DNA of 6,068 nucleotides, taken from NCBI GenBank assembly GCA_003451975.1, contig DMIX01000194.1:1569-7636 (forward strand), given 5' to 3'. How positions within the stretch are numbered: position 1 is the first letter of the stretch; every line of letters begins with the position of its first letter. This DNA is from Propionibacteriaceae bacterium. Its GTDB lineage: Bacteria; Actinomycetota; Actinomycetes; Propionibacteriales; Propionibacteriaceae. Shown here piece by piece: positions 1 through 5,552 of this stretch. The position numbers and the translations under genes are program-made. A model generated the notes under the pieces. That model saw only the letters and a program-made list of their open reading frames with translations. It made no database searches and had not been told where the DNA came from.

Positions 1-123
1 GCCTGGTACCGCAAGCTGGGCTTCGTTGCCACAGACGTCTGGCAGCAGTACCCCGGACTGCCGTTCCATGTCGACCATCTGGAGCTCGCCGTGAGTCCTG
101 CCCCGCCGGTCAGCGGGTATTAG
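1..123 (+). CDS. GNAT-family N-acetyltransferase, C-terminal fragment
   Basis: Only the last 40 codons and a TAG stop are inside the window; the gene begins upstream of base 1. The visible protein begins AWYRKLGFVATDVWQQYPGL. The 'WYRKLGF' stretch is the motif typical of the last conserved part of GNAT acetyltransferases ('fY.k.GF'), where the polypeptide closes over the acetyl-CoA site before the final beta strands; 'HVDHLELAV' fits such a closing strand. Members transfer an acetyl group from acetyl-CoA to an amine, but the substrate cannot be told from this fragment. The gene converges on parB with an 81-nt gap. An acetyltransferase gene next to parB is, to my knowledge, also found in some other actinobacteria, but nothing here shows a functional link with chromosome segregation. 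The frame and stop are certain; the family assignment rests on one motif. Confidence 0.72.
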   Translation, partial: AWYRKLGFVATDVWQQYPGLPFHVDHLELAVSPAPPVSGY

Positions 124-145
124 CCGGGCCGGCGAGCTCCTCCAG
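79..145. terminator. Inverted repeat at the convergent gene ends, possible terminator
   Basis: The 10-mer GGAGCTCGCC at 81-90 is exactly inverted as GGCGAGCTCC at 131-140, and pairing can extend to CTG at 79-81 and CAG at 143-145 across a 2-nt bulge. The 40-nt loop contains a second hairpin, CCCGC (102-106) / GCGGG (113-117) with a 6-nt loop. The structure spans the last codons and stop of the acetyltransferase and lies downstream of the convergent parB. No run of T follows on either strand, so it is not a classic intrinsic terminator; GC-rich stems without a U-tract have been proposed as terminators in actinobacteria. The role is inferred. Confidence 0.35.
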
Positions 146-204
146 ATGCCGCCAAGCCGGGCCGACAGCTGTCCCCCACAAAGACTATTTGTCGATAAAG
201 CTAT

Positions 205-1113
205 TTACCTCTTGAGCAATAGTTCGGAAATCCGCTCGAGGTCCTCCGAGCCAGCGAATTCGATGACGATTCGGCCCTTGCTGCGTCCCTCGGTCACCAC
301 GACTCGGGTATCGAGGTGATCGCCAAGATCGCGTTGCAGGGAATCCGCGGCTGCTGATGGCTCCACCGGGTCCTTGCTGCGGGGCGCCCGTTTGGTGCCG
401 TGCTCGCCGAGCGCCACGACTTCTTCGACGGCGCGCACCGACAGGCCTTCAGCGACAACCCTGGTCGCCAACTGCTCCATGGCAGCGGGGTCAGGGAGCA
501 TCAGGATGGCCCGCGCATGTCCCGCGCTGAGCACGCCGGCAGCAACCCGGCGCTGCACCGGTGCCGGCAACTGCAGCAGGCGGATGGTATTGGAGATCTG
601 CGGCCGGGAGCGCTTGATGCGCGCCGACAGCTCCTCCTGAGTACAGCCGAAGTCGGCCAACATCTGCTGGTAGGCAGCTGCTTCCTCCAGGGGATTGAGC
701 TGAGCCCGATGCAGATTCTCCAGCAGGGCATCGCGCAACAGATCGGCCTCTTCGGTGCGGCGTACGATCGCAGGAATCGTATCCAGCCCGGCCTGCTGAC
801 TGGCTCGCCAGCGCCGCTCGCCCATGACTAACTCATAGCGCCCTTCACCCAGCGGACGCACGACGACTGGTTGAAGTAGTCCAACCTCTTTGATCGACTC
901 CACCAGCTCGTTCAAGGCGTCCTCATCGAAGACACTGCGAGGCTGTTTGGGGTTTGGTGTGATCGCCAGGATGGGCAACTCAGCGAAGTGAGCTCCGGCG
1001 ACCTCAATCGGAGCAGCCGTCGTGGTGGCCTCGGCGGTACCTAACTCCGGGTCGGTCCGCTGCAGTAAGTCCCCCAGGCCTTTACCCAGACCAGTTCGGC
1101 GCGGCGCGCTCAT
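205..1113 (-). CDS. parB: Chromosome partitioning protein ParB
   Basis: 302-residue ParB/Spo0J-type CTPase and centromere-binding protein. It loads onto parS sites, slides and spreads as a CTP-dependent clamp, and with ParA moves the origin region apart after replication. The N-terminal segment [13 protein letters not shown] (5-17) is the conserved ParA-contacting region. The ParB/Srx domain follows at about 45-145, with the CTP-binding GERRWRA motif at 98-104 and the [14 protein letters not shown] block at 132-145. A helix-turn-helix lies at about 158-179 ([20 protein letters not shown]), and the C-terminal dimerisation domain covers about residues 255-302. Length is normal for chromosomal ParB. 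The ATG at 1111-1113 overlaps the parA TGA (ATGA), and an AAGGAG Shine-Dalgarno at 1122-1127 sits 8 nt upstream inside parA, so the pair is translationally coupled. Its own binding sites (parS) lie within and just before parA. Confidence 0.97.
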   Translation of the reverse strand: MSAPRRTGLGKGLGDLLQRTDPELGTAEATTTAAPIEVAGAHFAELPILAITPNPKQPRSVFDEDALNELVESIKEVGLLQPVVVRPLGEGRYELVMGERRWRASQQAGLDTIPAIVRRTEEADLLRDALLENLHRAQLNPLEEAAAYQQMLADFGCTQEELSARIKRSRPQISNTIRLLQLPAPVQRRVAAGVLSAGHARAILMLPDPAAMEQLATRVVAEGLSVRAVEEVVALGEHGTKRAPRSKDPVEPSAAADSLQRDLGDHLDTRVVVTEGRSKGRIVIEFAGSEDLERISELLLKR

Positions 1114-2036
1114 TCCTGATTCTCCTTCGATGCGACACCACGATGAGCCAACTCTGCAGCGGCGGCCAGGTACGCCTGCGCCCCCGCAGAGCTCGCGTGG
1201 TAAGTGATGACTGACTGGCCGTAGCTGGGCGCCTCCGAAACCCGCACCGAGCGCGGGATGGTAGCGTCCAGAGTCTCGACAGGGAAGTGCTTGCGTACCT
1301 CATCTGAGACCTGCGTCGCCAGCCGAGTTCGTGAATCAAACATGGTGAGAAGCACGGTGGAGAGGTAAAGCTGGTCGTTCATCGAGCCCTTGACGAGGTT
1401 GATCGTACGCAGCAACTGGGTAACGCCTTCCAGGGCGTAGTACTCACACTGGATCGGGATGAGGATCTCCTGTGCGGCAACCAGGGCATTGACCGTCAGC
1501 AGGCCTAACGACGGCGGGCAATCAATGAAGACGTAGTCGGGCTGGTACGAGCTGCGGAACTCGCGCAGGGCGTGCAGGAGGCGACTTTCCCGGGCAGGCA
1601 CATTGACCAAGCCGACCTCCGCTCCAGCGAGGTCGACCGTGGCGGGTAGAACCCAAAGCCCGGGTGCCTCCGGCGAGGTCTGCACAAGGTCAGCGATCGC
1701 TGCGCCCTCGGTGACAACCTCGTAGGTTCCTGCGACACCTTCACCATGCTCGATTCCCAGTGCAGTGGAGGCGTTTCCCTGTGGATCGAGGTCGATAACC
1801 AAGACAGTGAGCCCACCTTGCGCAAGAGCGGTCGCGAGGTTGACCGCGGTCGTGGTCTTGCCAACGCCGCCCTTCTGGTTGGCAATGACGAAGGTGCGGG
1901 TGGTGACGGGCTTCGGTAGCGCTGTTTCACGTGAAACAGCAAGGCTCGAGGAAGCCGATTCAGGCTCTGGTTGGGCCGCGACCTCCGGACCGTCGTAGGC
2001 CACTCGCCTCGCGGCCTGTGGCGAAGTTATCGACAT
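1110..2036 (-). CDS. parA: Chromosome partitioning ATPase ParA
   Basis: 308-residue ParA/Soj ATPase. ATP-bound dimers coat the nucleoid non-specifically; ParB stimulates hydrolysis, and the resulting gradient pulls parS-ParB complexes apart. The deviant Walker A motif KGGVGKTT is at 55-62 and includes the signature lysine K55. Walker A' (DLDPQGN) is at 82-88 and Walker B (FIDCPPSLG) at 170-178. The catalytic core starts near residue 45. The first ~45 residues are a low-complexity Ala/Glu/Pro/Ser extension likely to be disordered, and codons 33-39 (AVSRETA) are spelled by a perfect parS palindrome. The ATG at 2034-2036 has AGGAG at 2042-2046, 5 nt upstream, which supports this start. It is 103 nt from rsmG, the largest gap in the minus-strand block, so it may have its own promoter; it is coupled to parB by a 4-nt overlap. 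Confidence 0.97.
   Translation of the reverse strand: MSITSPQAARRVAYDGPEVAAQPEPESASSSLAVSRETALPKPVTTRTFVIANQKGGVGKTTTAVNLATALAQGGLTVLVIDLDPQGNASTALGIEHGEGVAGTYEVVTEGAAIADLVQTSPEAPGLWVLPATVDLAGAEVGLVNVPARESRLLHALREFRSSYQPDYVFIDCPPSLGLLTVNALVAAQEILIPIQCEYYALEGVTQLLRTINLVKGSMNDQLYLSTVLLTMFDSRTRLATQVSDEVRKHFPVETLDATIPRSVRVSEAPSYGQSVITYHASSAGAQAYLAAAAELAHRGVASKENQE
1921..1940. promoter_or_regulatory. parS: parS centromere site (perfect) inside parA
   Basis: GCTGTTTCACGTGAAACAGC is a perfect 20-bp palindrome containing the full 16-bp bacterial parS consensus TGTTTCACGTGAAACA at 1923-1938. It lies in codons 33-39 of parA and is read there as Ala-Val-Ser-Arg-Glu-Thr-Ala. ParB encoded next door is expected to nucleate here. 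The match is exact, so identification is secure; occupancy in vivo is inferred. Confidence 0.95.
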
Positions 2037-2057
2037 TCTCGCTCCTGCACGTCGTCA

Positions 2058-2073
2058 TGTTTCACGTGAAACC
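2058..2073. promoter_or_regulatory. parS: Second parS site upstream of parA
   Basis: TGTTTCACGTGAAACC matches the 16-bp parS consensus at 15 of 16 positions; only the last base is C instead of A, and the 14-bp core palindrome GTTTCACGTGAAAC at 2059-2072 is intact. It lies in the rsmG-parA gap, 21 bp before the parA start codon, and its centre is 135 bp from the parS inside parA. It overlaps the predicted transcription start of parA, so ParB bound here could also affect parAB expression. Confidence 0.92.
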
Positions 2074-2075
2074 TC

Positions 2076-2103
2076 ACCCTAGAGCCCTGTCGGCCTGGGC
2101 CAA
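2076..2103 (-). promoter_or_regulatory. Putative parAB promoter
   Basis: On the minus strand TTGGCC (2098-2103) resembles a -35 element, and TAGGGT (2076-2081) fits the TAnnnT -10 pattern, with a 16-bp spacer. Transcription would start near 2069, inside the upstream parS, leaving a leader of roughly 30 nt with the AGGAG ribosome site. A 7-bp inverted repeat (GCCTGGG 2093-2099 / CCCAGGC 2124-2130, 24-nt loop) overlaps the -35 region. This is a motif match only; parAB could equally be read through from rsmG. Confidence 0.4.
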
Positions 2104-2139
2104 AACCCTTCTCGTGTTCCCAACCCAGGCGCGGGGACA

Positions 2140-2745
2140 TCAGCGCCGCCAAGCCTCCAACGCCCAGCTCACCTCGCCACTCACCGGCACCTCCAGTTGA
2201 TGTACTTCGGTGTGTAGCTTCCACTTCCGCACCTCATCGCCAGCCTGAGCCAAGTCCTCGCGAACAGAACTGCCCTTCAACGCGACGACCCGTCCGCCCT
2301 GGGCGCACAACGGGACGCACCAGTCCAGTAGTCGAGGCACAGCGGCAACAGCACGGCTGACGACACGGTCGTAACGACCATGGTGTTCTTCGGCACGCAC
2401 TCGCGCCACCGACACCCGGGTGCCGAGCTCCAACTCCTCCACGGCGCCACGCAAGAAGACAGAACGGCGAGCCATTGACTCCACCAGTGTCACGGACAAA
2501 TCCGGCCGCAGCAGCGCCAGCGGGATCCCCGGAAGGCCGGCGCCGGAACCAACATCCACCACCGTCGCACCCTCGGGAATCAGCGGTGCCAACGCGACGG
2601 AGTTGAGGATGTGACGCTCCCAGATCCGCTCGCCCTCGCGCGGGCCGATCAACCCCCAATCGATTCCTCGACTGAGCAATAAATCGACATAGTGTTGGAT
2701 CCGCGTCGACTCCGATCCGAAGTATCCGGCCGGATCGGCGTCCAC
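2140..2745 (-). CDS. rsmG: 16S rRNA (guanine-527 N7)-methyltransferase RsmG
   Basis: 201-residue class I SAM-dependent methyltransferase of the RsmG/GidB family. It adds the N7 methyl to G527 (E. coli numbering) in the 530 loop of 16S rRNA; loss in several bacteria gives low-level streptomycin resistance. The SAM-binding motif I VVDVGSGAGLPGIPLA is at about 62-77, preceded by the family block ERHILNS at 43-49. An acidic residue follows in LVESMARRSVFL (about 87-98), then the VVSRAVA stretch near 130. Length is normal for the family. The start is GTG (2743-2745), directly abutting the jag TGA with no gap. GAAGG at 2751-2755 inside jag provides a ribosome site 5 nt away, so translation is probably coupled. 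The older name is gidB. It is the last gene of the rpmH block before the gap ahead of parA. Confidence 0.95.
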   Translation of the reverse strand: MDADPAGYFGSESTRIQHYVDLLLSRGIDWGLIGPREGERIWERHILNSVALAPLIPEGATVVDVGSGAGLPGIPLALLRPDLSVTLVESMARRSVFLRGAVEELELGTRVSVARVRAEEHHGRYDRVVSRAVAAVPRLLDWCVPLCAQGGRVVALKGSSVREDLAQAGDEVRKWKLHTEVHQLEVPVSGEVSWALEAWRR

Positions 2746-3348
2746 TCAGGCCTTCGGCAGGACGACCACTCGACGCTGGGGCTCCTCACCCTCAGACTCG
2801 CTGACCAACCCGGCCGCGGCCACCACGTCGTGAACGATCTTCCGCTCGAACGGATTCATCGGAGCCAGCCGAGCCGCCTCACCAGACTCCTTCACCGAGT
2901 CGACCGCATCTTGCGCCAAGCCCTGAAGGATCTTGCGACGCTTGTCGCGGTAGCCGGCGACATCCAGCATCAAACGGCTGCGATGCCCTGTCTCGGTCAT
3001 CACCGCCAGCCGCGCCAGTTCCTGCAGCGCTTCCAACACCTCGCCGTCACGACCCACCAGCTCGTCGTTCTCGGTGATGATCGAGACGTGCGCGCGGCCG
3101 CCTTCAGCGAAGGTGTCGATGTCACCGTCGAGATCGGCGATATCGAGCAGTTCCTCCAGGTAGTCCGCGGCAATCTCGCCCTCGGTCTCAAGAACCGAGG
3201 AGCGCCGCGAAGGTTCCGTAGCGCCATCCTCGGTCGTGGTGGAATCGGCTTCGGTATCCTCGGAAACCTCCGCCACCGTCTCGGCAGCTGCTTCTACGGC
3301 AACCATCTCGGTTGGCTCGGACTCCATCGGCTCAGGGTTTTCTGACAA
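2746..3348 (-). CDS. jag: Jag/SpoIIIJ-associated KH-R3H RNA-binding protein
   Basis: About 200 residues. This is the single-strand nucleic-acid-binding partner gene of yidC (Jag, also called KhpB/EloR in Firmicutes, where it affects cell elongation and binds RNA). It has an acidic, Glu/Thr-rich, probably disordered N-terminus (1-56). A KH domain follows at about 57-131, with the GxxG loop VGRDGE (G99-x-x-G102). An R3H domain covers about 135-197 and shows the defining Arg-x3-His (R169, H173) in FERKIVHD. The N-terminal Jag_N domain of Firmicute proteins is not visible. Start choice: the longest frame begins GTG at 3352-3354, but AAGGAG (3357-3362) would then be only 2 nt away. TTG at 3346-3348 has ideal 8-nt spacing and gives MSENPEP..., so I chose it; GTG remains possible. 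The gene lies downstream of yidC and abuts rsmG. Confidence 0.92.
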   Translation of the reverse strand: MSENPEPMESEPTEMVAVEAAAETVAEVSEDTEADSTTTEDGATEPSRRSSVLETEGEIAADYLEELLDIADLDGDIDTFAEGGRAHVSIITENDELVGRDGEVLEALQELARLAVMTETGHRSRLMLDVAGYRDKRRKILQGLAQDAVDSVKESGEAARLAPMNPFERKIVHDVVAAAGLVSESEGEEPQRRVVVLPKA

Positions 3349-3356
3349 CGCCACTA

Positions 3357-3362
3357 CTCCTT
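3357..3362 (-). promoter_or_regulatory. Ribosome binding site that decides the jag start
   Basis: AAGGAG on the minus strand, just after the yidC stop. It is 2 nt from the GTG that opens the longest frame but 8 nt from the in-frame TTG at 3346-3348, which favours initiation at TTG. Confidence 0.6.
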
Positions 3363-3364
3363 CG

Positions 3365-4444
3365 TCACTTCTTACGGGTCGACCGGGTGTTCCGGCGCGG
3401 TTGCTGCCTCTGGATCACCTGTCGCTGAACTTGCGGTTTGTCGTCGGACGGGGAGACTTCAGACGTTGCCGCCTGAGCGCCCTGCCGGGAAACTTTGCTC
3501 GGATCTGCGGTCGTCGCGGTCCGACGCGGGCCGCCGCGACGCTTCGCAGCCAGCTCATCGGGATCCTTGCCCTTCGCGCGCATCCGCTCCTCCCAGTCAA
3601 CATAGGCCGGGGTGCCGGGTGCGGGGTTGTTGTGAATGAGGATGTACTGCTGTCCCATGGTCCACAGGTTTGTGGTCAACCAGTAGATCAGCACGCCGAT
3701 CGGGATGTTCACACCCATGAACAGGTACATCACCGGGAATAGGTACAGCATCATCTTCTGCTGTTGAGCCATCGTGCCGGTCAGGGCCTCCGGAGGCATA
3801 TTCTTACGCAGCAACTGAAGCTGGGTGATGAACAGCACGATCGTCATCAAGACCACCAGCGTCGCAGCAACCCACTGCGTCGCCCCCAGCCCTGAGTCGG
3901 CCAGCGGCCAGAACGTGGCCGAAATCGGGGCCCCGAAGATAGTCGCGTCGTGCAGCGAGGCGGTCAGCGTCGGGTTGTCGACGAAGAACTGTCCAAGCGG
4001 GGCCTCCGGCGTGCGAGCAACACTATTCAGCACGTAGAACAGCGCCAGGAAGATGGGCATCTGCAGCAGCAACGGCAAGCAGGACGCCATCGGGTTCACA
4101 CCCTCGTCCTTGTAGAGCTTCATCGTCTCTTGGCCGAGGCGCTCGCGGTCGTCTCCGTACTTCTCCTGGAGGGCCTTCACCTTCGGTTGCAGCAACTGCA
4201 TGTTGCGCGAGGAGTTGATCTGCTTGACGAACAGCGGGATCAGCGCGGTGCGGATCACCACCGTCAAGAACACGATCGACAGGGTCCACGTCCAGCCGGA
4301 GTCGGTCGGCATGCCCAGGGTGGTCAACAGGTTATGGAAACCCACCAGGATGCCGGAGACCGCCCAATACAACGGCGTCATCGCGGCATTGAAACCGGCC
4401 GCGATGGAGTCCCACAGCGTCAGCGGAATCAGAAACGAAATCAT
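3365..4444 (-). CDS. yidC: Membrane protein insertase YidC
   Basis: About 359 residues, Oxa1/Alb3/YidC family. It inserts and folds inner-membrane proteins, alone or with SecYEG. Residues 1-45 hold the first hydrophobic region (FLIPLTLWDSIAAGF; PLYWAVSGILVGFHNLL). The conserved core follows: TLSIVFLTVVIRTALIPLF, with the groove arginine at R65; a cytoplasmic helical hairpin (LLQPKVKALQEKYGDDRERL); then hydrophobic segments MASCLPLLLQMPIFLALFYVL, WVAATLVVLMTIVLFI and LYLFPVMYLFMGVNIPIGVLIYWLTTNLWTM (listed from about 120 to 270). The ~85-residue C-terminal tail is basic and polar, ending RNTRSTRKK, as in actinobacterial YidC that may contact ribosomes. No lipobox or large periplasmic domain is present, so it is the short Gram-positive type. 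Start: GTG at 4448-4450 has no spacing from a ribosome site, while ATG at 4442-4444 has GAGG (4450-4453) 5 nt upstream, so ATG was chosen. It lies 7 nt after yidD. Confidence 0.95.
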   Translation of the reverse strand: MISFLIPLTLWDSIAAGFNAAMTPLYWAVSGILVGFHNLLTTLGMPTDSGWTWTLSIVFLTVVIRTALIPLFVKQINSSRNMQLLQPKVKALQEKYGDDRERLGQETMKLYKDEGVNPMASCLPLLLQMPIFLALFYVLNSVARTPEAPLGQFFVDNPTLTASLHDATIFGAPISATFWPLADSGLGATQWVAATLVVLMTIVLFITQLQLLRKNMPPEALTGTMAQQQKMMLYLFPVMYLFMGVNIPIGVLIYWLTTNLWTMGQQYILIHNNPAPGTPAYVDWEERMRAKGKDPDELAAKRRGGPRRTATTADPSKVSRQGAQAATSEVSPSDDKPQVQRQVIQRQQPRRNTRSTRKK

Positions 4445-4449
4445 GCTCA

Positions 4450-4453
4450 CCTC
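4450..4453 (-). promoter_or_regulatory. Ribosome binding site that decides the yidC start
   Basis: GAGG on the minus strand overlaps the yidD stop and part of an upstream in-frame GTG. It stands 5 nt before ATG at 4442-4444, supporting that ATG rather than the GTG two codons earlier. Confidence 0.55.
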
Positions 4454-4757
4454 AATGCCGATCGCAGCAGGCGTGATCGCCGACCGCCTTGGGTTGGTTC
4501 AGTTGCGCAGCGGCTTGTTCAGCCGCCCATTCTTCGGCCGCCGGAGTTCCTGGCACCGGGTCATAGCCGCCCAGCGACCAGGGGTGGCAGCTCGCCAAAC
4601 GCTTGGTCGCCAGCCACGAGCCCTTGGCGGCGCCGTGAACGGTCACGGCTTCCAAGGCGTAGGCCGAGCACGTCGGGTAGTACTTGCAGACCTGGCCGTA
4701 CAGCGGCGAGATCACCAGTCGGTAGACCTTGAGCAGCCCGATCAGCACATACTTCAT
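4452..4757 (-). CDS. yidD: Membrane protein insertion efficiency factor YidD
   Basis: 101-residue small UPF0161/YidD protein, thought to bind the inner face of the membrane through an amphipathic N-terminus and assist YidC-dependent insertion. The whole family signature is present: a hydrophobic and basic start MKYVLIGLLKVYRLVISPLY (1-20), then CKYYPTCSAYALEA (24-37) with two of the conserved cysteines, and KRLASCHPWSLGGYDPVP (52-69) with the third cysteine and HPW..GG.DPVP. The tail after about residue 70 (Ala/Glu-rich, ending HACCDRH) is variable in the family. The ATG at 4755-4757 overlaps the rnpA TGA by 4 nt. No good Shine-Dalgarno stands before it, so translation is probably coupled to rnpA. 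Function is indicated both by motif and by position between rnpA and yidC. Confidence 0.95.
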   Translation of the reverse strand: MKYVLIGLLKVYRLVISPLYGQVCKYYPTCSAYALEAVTVHGAAKGSWLATKRLASCHPWSLGGYDPVPGTPAAEEWAAEQAAAQLNQPKAVGDHACCDRH

Positions 4758-5089
4758 GCTGCGAGCCGATCCAGGCAGGTGTCCAACGCGGAGTCGAAGT
4801 CCGCCACCAGATCAGCGGTAGTGGCAGCCGGAAGCGCACGCACCACCAGGTCGACGGGGAAGGGCGAACCCGAGATCCGCTCGGCGGCCAGATGTCGCAG
4901 CCGCCGCTTCACCCGGTTGCGGGTGACCGCTTTGCCGACGGTCTTGGGCACGATGAAACCGACGCGGGAATACTCCGACGGCCCCTTTCGGGCATGCAAC
5001 ACCAGGCTTCGGCGTCCACATCGGACACCTTGCCGCATGGTGTCGCGGAACTCGCCGGTTCGGCGCAGTCGCGACTCCGAACCCAGCAC
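4754..5089 (-). CDS. rnpA: Ribonuclease P protein component
   Basis: 111-residue basic protein subunit of RNase P. With the RNA subunit (rnpB, not in this window) it removes 5' leaders from pre-tRNAs. The family signature is clear: N-terminal MLGSESRLRRTGEFRDTMRQG (1-21), with the conserved phenylalanine of the pre-tRNA leader cleft at 14. It is followed by RVGFIVPKTVGKAVTRNRVKRRLR (42-65) with the RNR motif at 57-59, and a C-terminal helix DFDSALDTCLDRLA. Length is normal. The start is GTG (5087-5089), giving the typical ML.. start. It lies 8 nt after the rpmH stop with only a weak GCGGG-like ribosome site, so coupling to rpmH is likely. It overlaps yidD by 4 nt. Confidence 0.96.
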   Translation of the reverse strand: MLGSESRLRRTGEFRDTMRQGVRCGRRSLVLHARKGPSEYSRVGFIVPKTVGKAVTRNRVKRRLRHLAAERISGSPFPVDLVVRALPAATTADLVADFDSALDTCLDRLAA

Positions 5090-5097
5090 CTGCCCGC

Positions 5098-5235
5098 TCA
5101 GCCGGCCAGACGAACCCGGCCGCGGCGGCGGCGGGCTGAAATGATGGCGCGGCCTGCACGGGTCCGCATCCGAAGACGGAAGCCATGGGTGCGGCTGCGA
5201 CGCCGGTTACTCGGCTGGAAAGTGCGCTTGCTCAC
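5098..5235 (-). CDS. rpmH: 50S ribosomal protein L34
   Basis: 45-residue, strongly basic L34 of the large ribosomal subunit. The protein reads (M)[18 protein letters not shown] and continues [12 protein letters not shown] to the end, [11 protein letters not shown], matching L34 over its full length; KRTFQP and RTHGFRLRM are near invariant. The GTG at 5233-5235 is the start by family length, with GGAG (minus strand, 5243-5246) 7 nt upstream. The open frame extends further upstream, to 5421, but that extension has no L34 homology and crosses the predicted promoter. It is the first gene of the minus-strand block and faces dnaA across a 317-nt control region, the usual arrangement in bacteria. 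Confidence 0.97.
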   Translation of the reverse strand: MSKRTFQPSNRRRSRTHGFRLRMRTRAGRAIISARRRRGRVRLAG

Positions 5236-5315
5236 GCGAATGCTCCACTGTTCGATGGTTTTCGTACCTATGCGCCCACTTTCGGACGCACGAGTGCCAC
5301 ACAGGCGACTGGCTA

Positions 5316-5345
5316 ACGATACGCGGAGCCCCCCGGCTGCGGCAA
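5316..5345 (-). promoter_or_regulatory. Putative rpmH-operon promoter
   Basis: On the minus strand TTGCCG (5340-5345) and TATCGT (5316-5321, fits TAnnnT) are separated by 18 bp. Transcription would begin near 5309, giving a leader of about 74 nt before rpmH. This is the best sigma70-type match I found on that strand; the leader is long enough to hold regulatory structure, but I see no strong hairpin. Confidence 0.45.
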
Positions 5346-5414
5346 ACTGAAGGCTCCATGACGGCCAAGTCGAGTCGACACGCCGCAGCGCGGCAAGATC
5401 CTTCCCCAGATGGT

Positions 5415-5443
5415 TTGCCAACCACCGAGCACCCCGATAAGTT
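5415..5443 (+). promoter_or_regulatory. Putative dnaA promoter
   Basis: TTGCCA (5415-5420) and TAAGTT (5438-5443, fits TAnnnT) are separated by the optimal 17 bp. Transcription would start near 5450, giving a ~100-nt leader to dnaA that contains both DnaA-box-like sequences. A 5-bp inverted repeat TGGTT/AACCA (5411-5424) lies on the -35 and a 15-bp palindrome begins at the -10. Motif-based only. Confidence 0.5.
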
Positions 5444-5455
5444 GCTCAGAGCAAC
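5441..5455. promoter_or_regulatory. 15-bp palindrome at the dnaA promoter, possible operator
   Basis: GTTGCTC-A-GAGCAAC is a perfect inverted repeat with 7-bp arms and one central base. It begins inside the putative dnaA -10 element and covers the expected transcription start, the position of a classic repressor operator. In RNA it could not form a stable hairpin because the loop would be one base, which favours a protein-binding role. The cognate regulator is unknown. Confidence 0.45.
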
Positions 5456-5495
5456 AGGGACAATCTCCCGCGCTACTGCCCCTCCATTCACAGGC

Positions 5496-5504
5496 TGTGG
5501 AAAA
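5496..5504 (-). promoter_or_regulatory. DnaA box upstream of dnaA
   Basis: The minus strand reads TTTTCCACA, fitting the general TTWTNCACA DnaA-box consensus (8 of 9 to TTATCCACA). It lies about 50 nt before the dnaA start codon and probably serves autoregulation of dnaA or forms an accessory part of the origin. Confidence 0.6.
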
Positions 5505-5507
5505 GAG

Positions 5508-5516
5508 TGTGGACAG
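5508..5516 (-). promoter_or_regulatory. Second DnaA-box-like site
   Basis: The minus strand reads CTGTCCACA, one mismatch from the actinobacterial form TTGTCCACA. It has the same orientation as the first box and is offset from it by 12 bp, a tandem arrangement compatible with cooperative DnaA binding. Confidence 0.5.
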
Positions 5517-5552
5517 TCGCTGCGTGGCCGCAAAGGGGGCGTGCTGAATTCC

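Larger units (their letters stand above)
5236..5552. other. Divergent rpmH-dnaA control region
   Basis: 317 nt without a gene. Seen in it, left to right: a minus-strand promoter candidate for rpmH (5316-5345); about 65 nt where I see no element; a plus-strand promoter candidate for dnaA (5415-5443); a 15-bp palindrome (5441-5455) on its -10/start region; two DnaA-box-like 9-mers (5496-5504, 5508-5516); and a purine stretch AAAGGGGG (5532-5539) before dnaA. Only two boxes and no obvious AT-rich unwinding stretch are present, so the main oriC is more likely beyond the window between dnaA and dnaN, as in mycobacteria and streptomycetes. Confidence 0.8.

Noticed and set aside
2093..2130. Terminator after rsmG (GCCTGGG/CCCAGGC)
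   Set aside because: Only 7 bp of stem with a 24-nt loop and no U-tract; kept as a remark under the parA promoter rather than a feature.
2692..3345. Plus-strand open frame of 217 codons
   Set aside because: Antisense to jag, whose KH and R3H motifs are clear on the other strand; no motif of its own.
3950..4732. Plus-strand open frame of 260 codons
   Set aside because: Antisense to yidC/yidD; Gln/Arg/His-rich composition is typical of a shadow frame, with no motif.
4200..5144. Long plus-strand open frame (314 codons) opposite yidC, yidD and rnpA
   Set aside because: Antisense shadow of three certain genes in GC-rich DNA; its translation is Arg/Ser-rich low complexity with no recognisable domain.
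5236..5421. N-terminal extension of the rpmH frame upstream of GTG 5235
   Set aside because: L34 is 44-47 residues; homology begins exactly at SKRTFQP with a good ribosome site, and the extension crosses the likely promoter.
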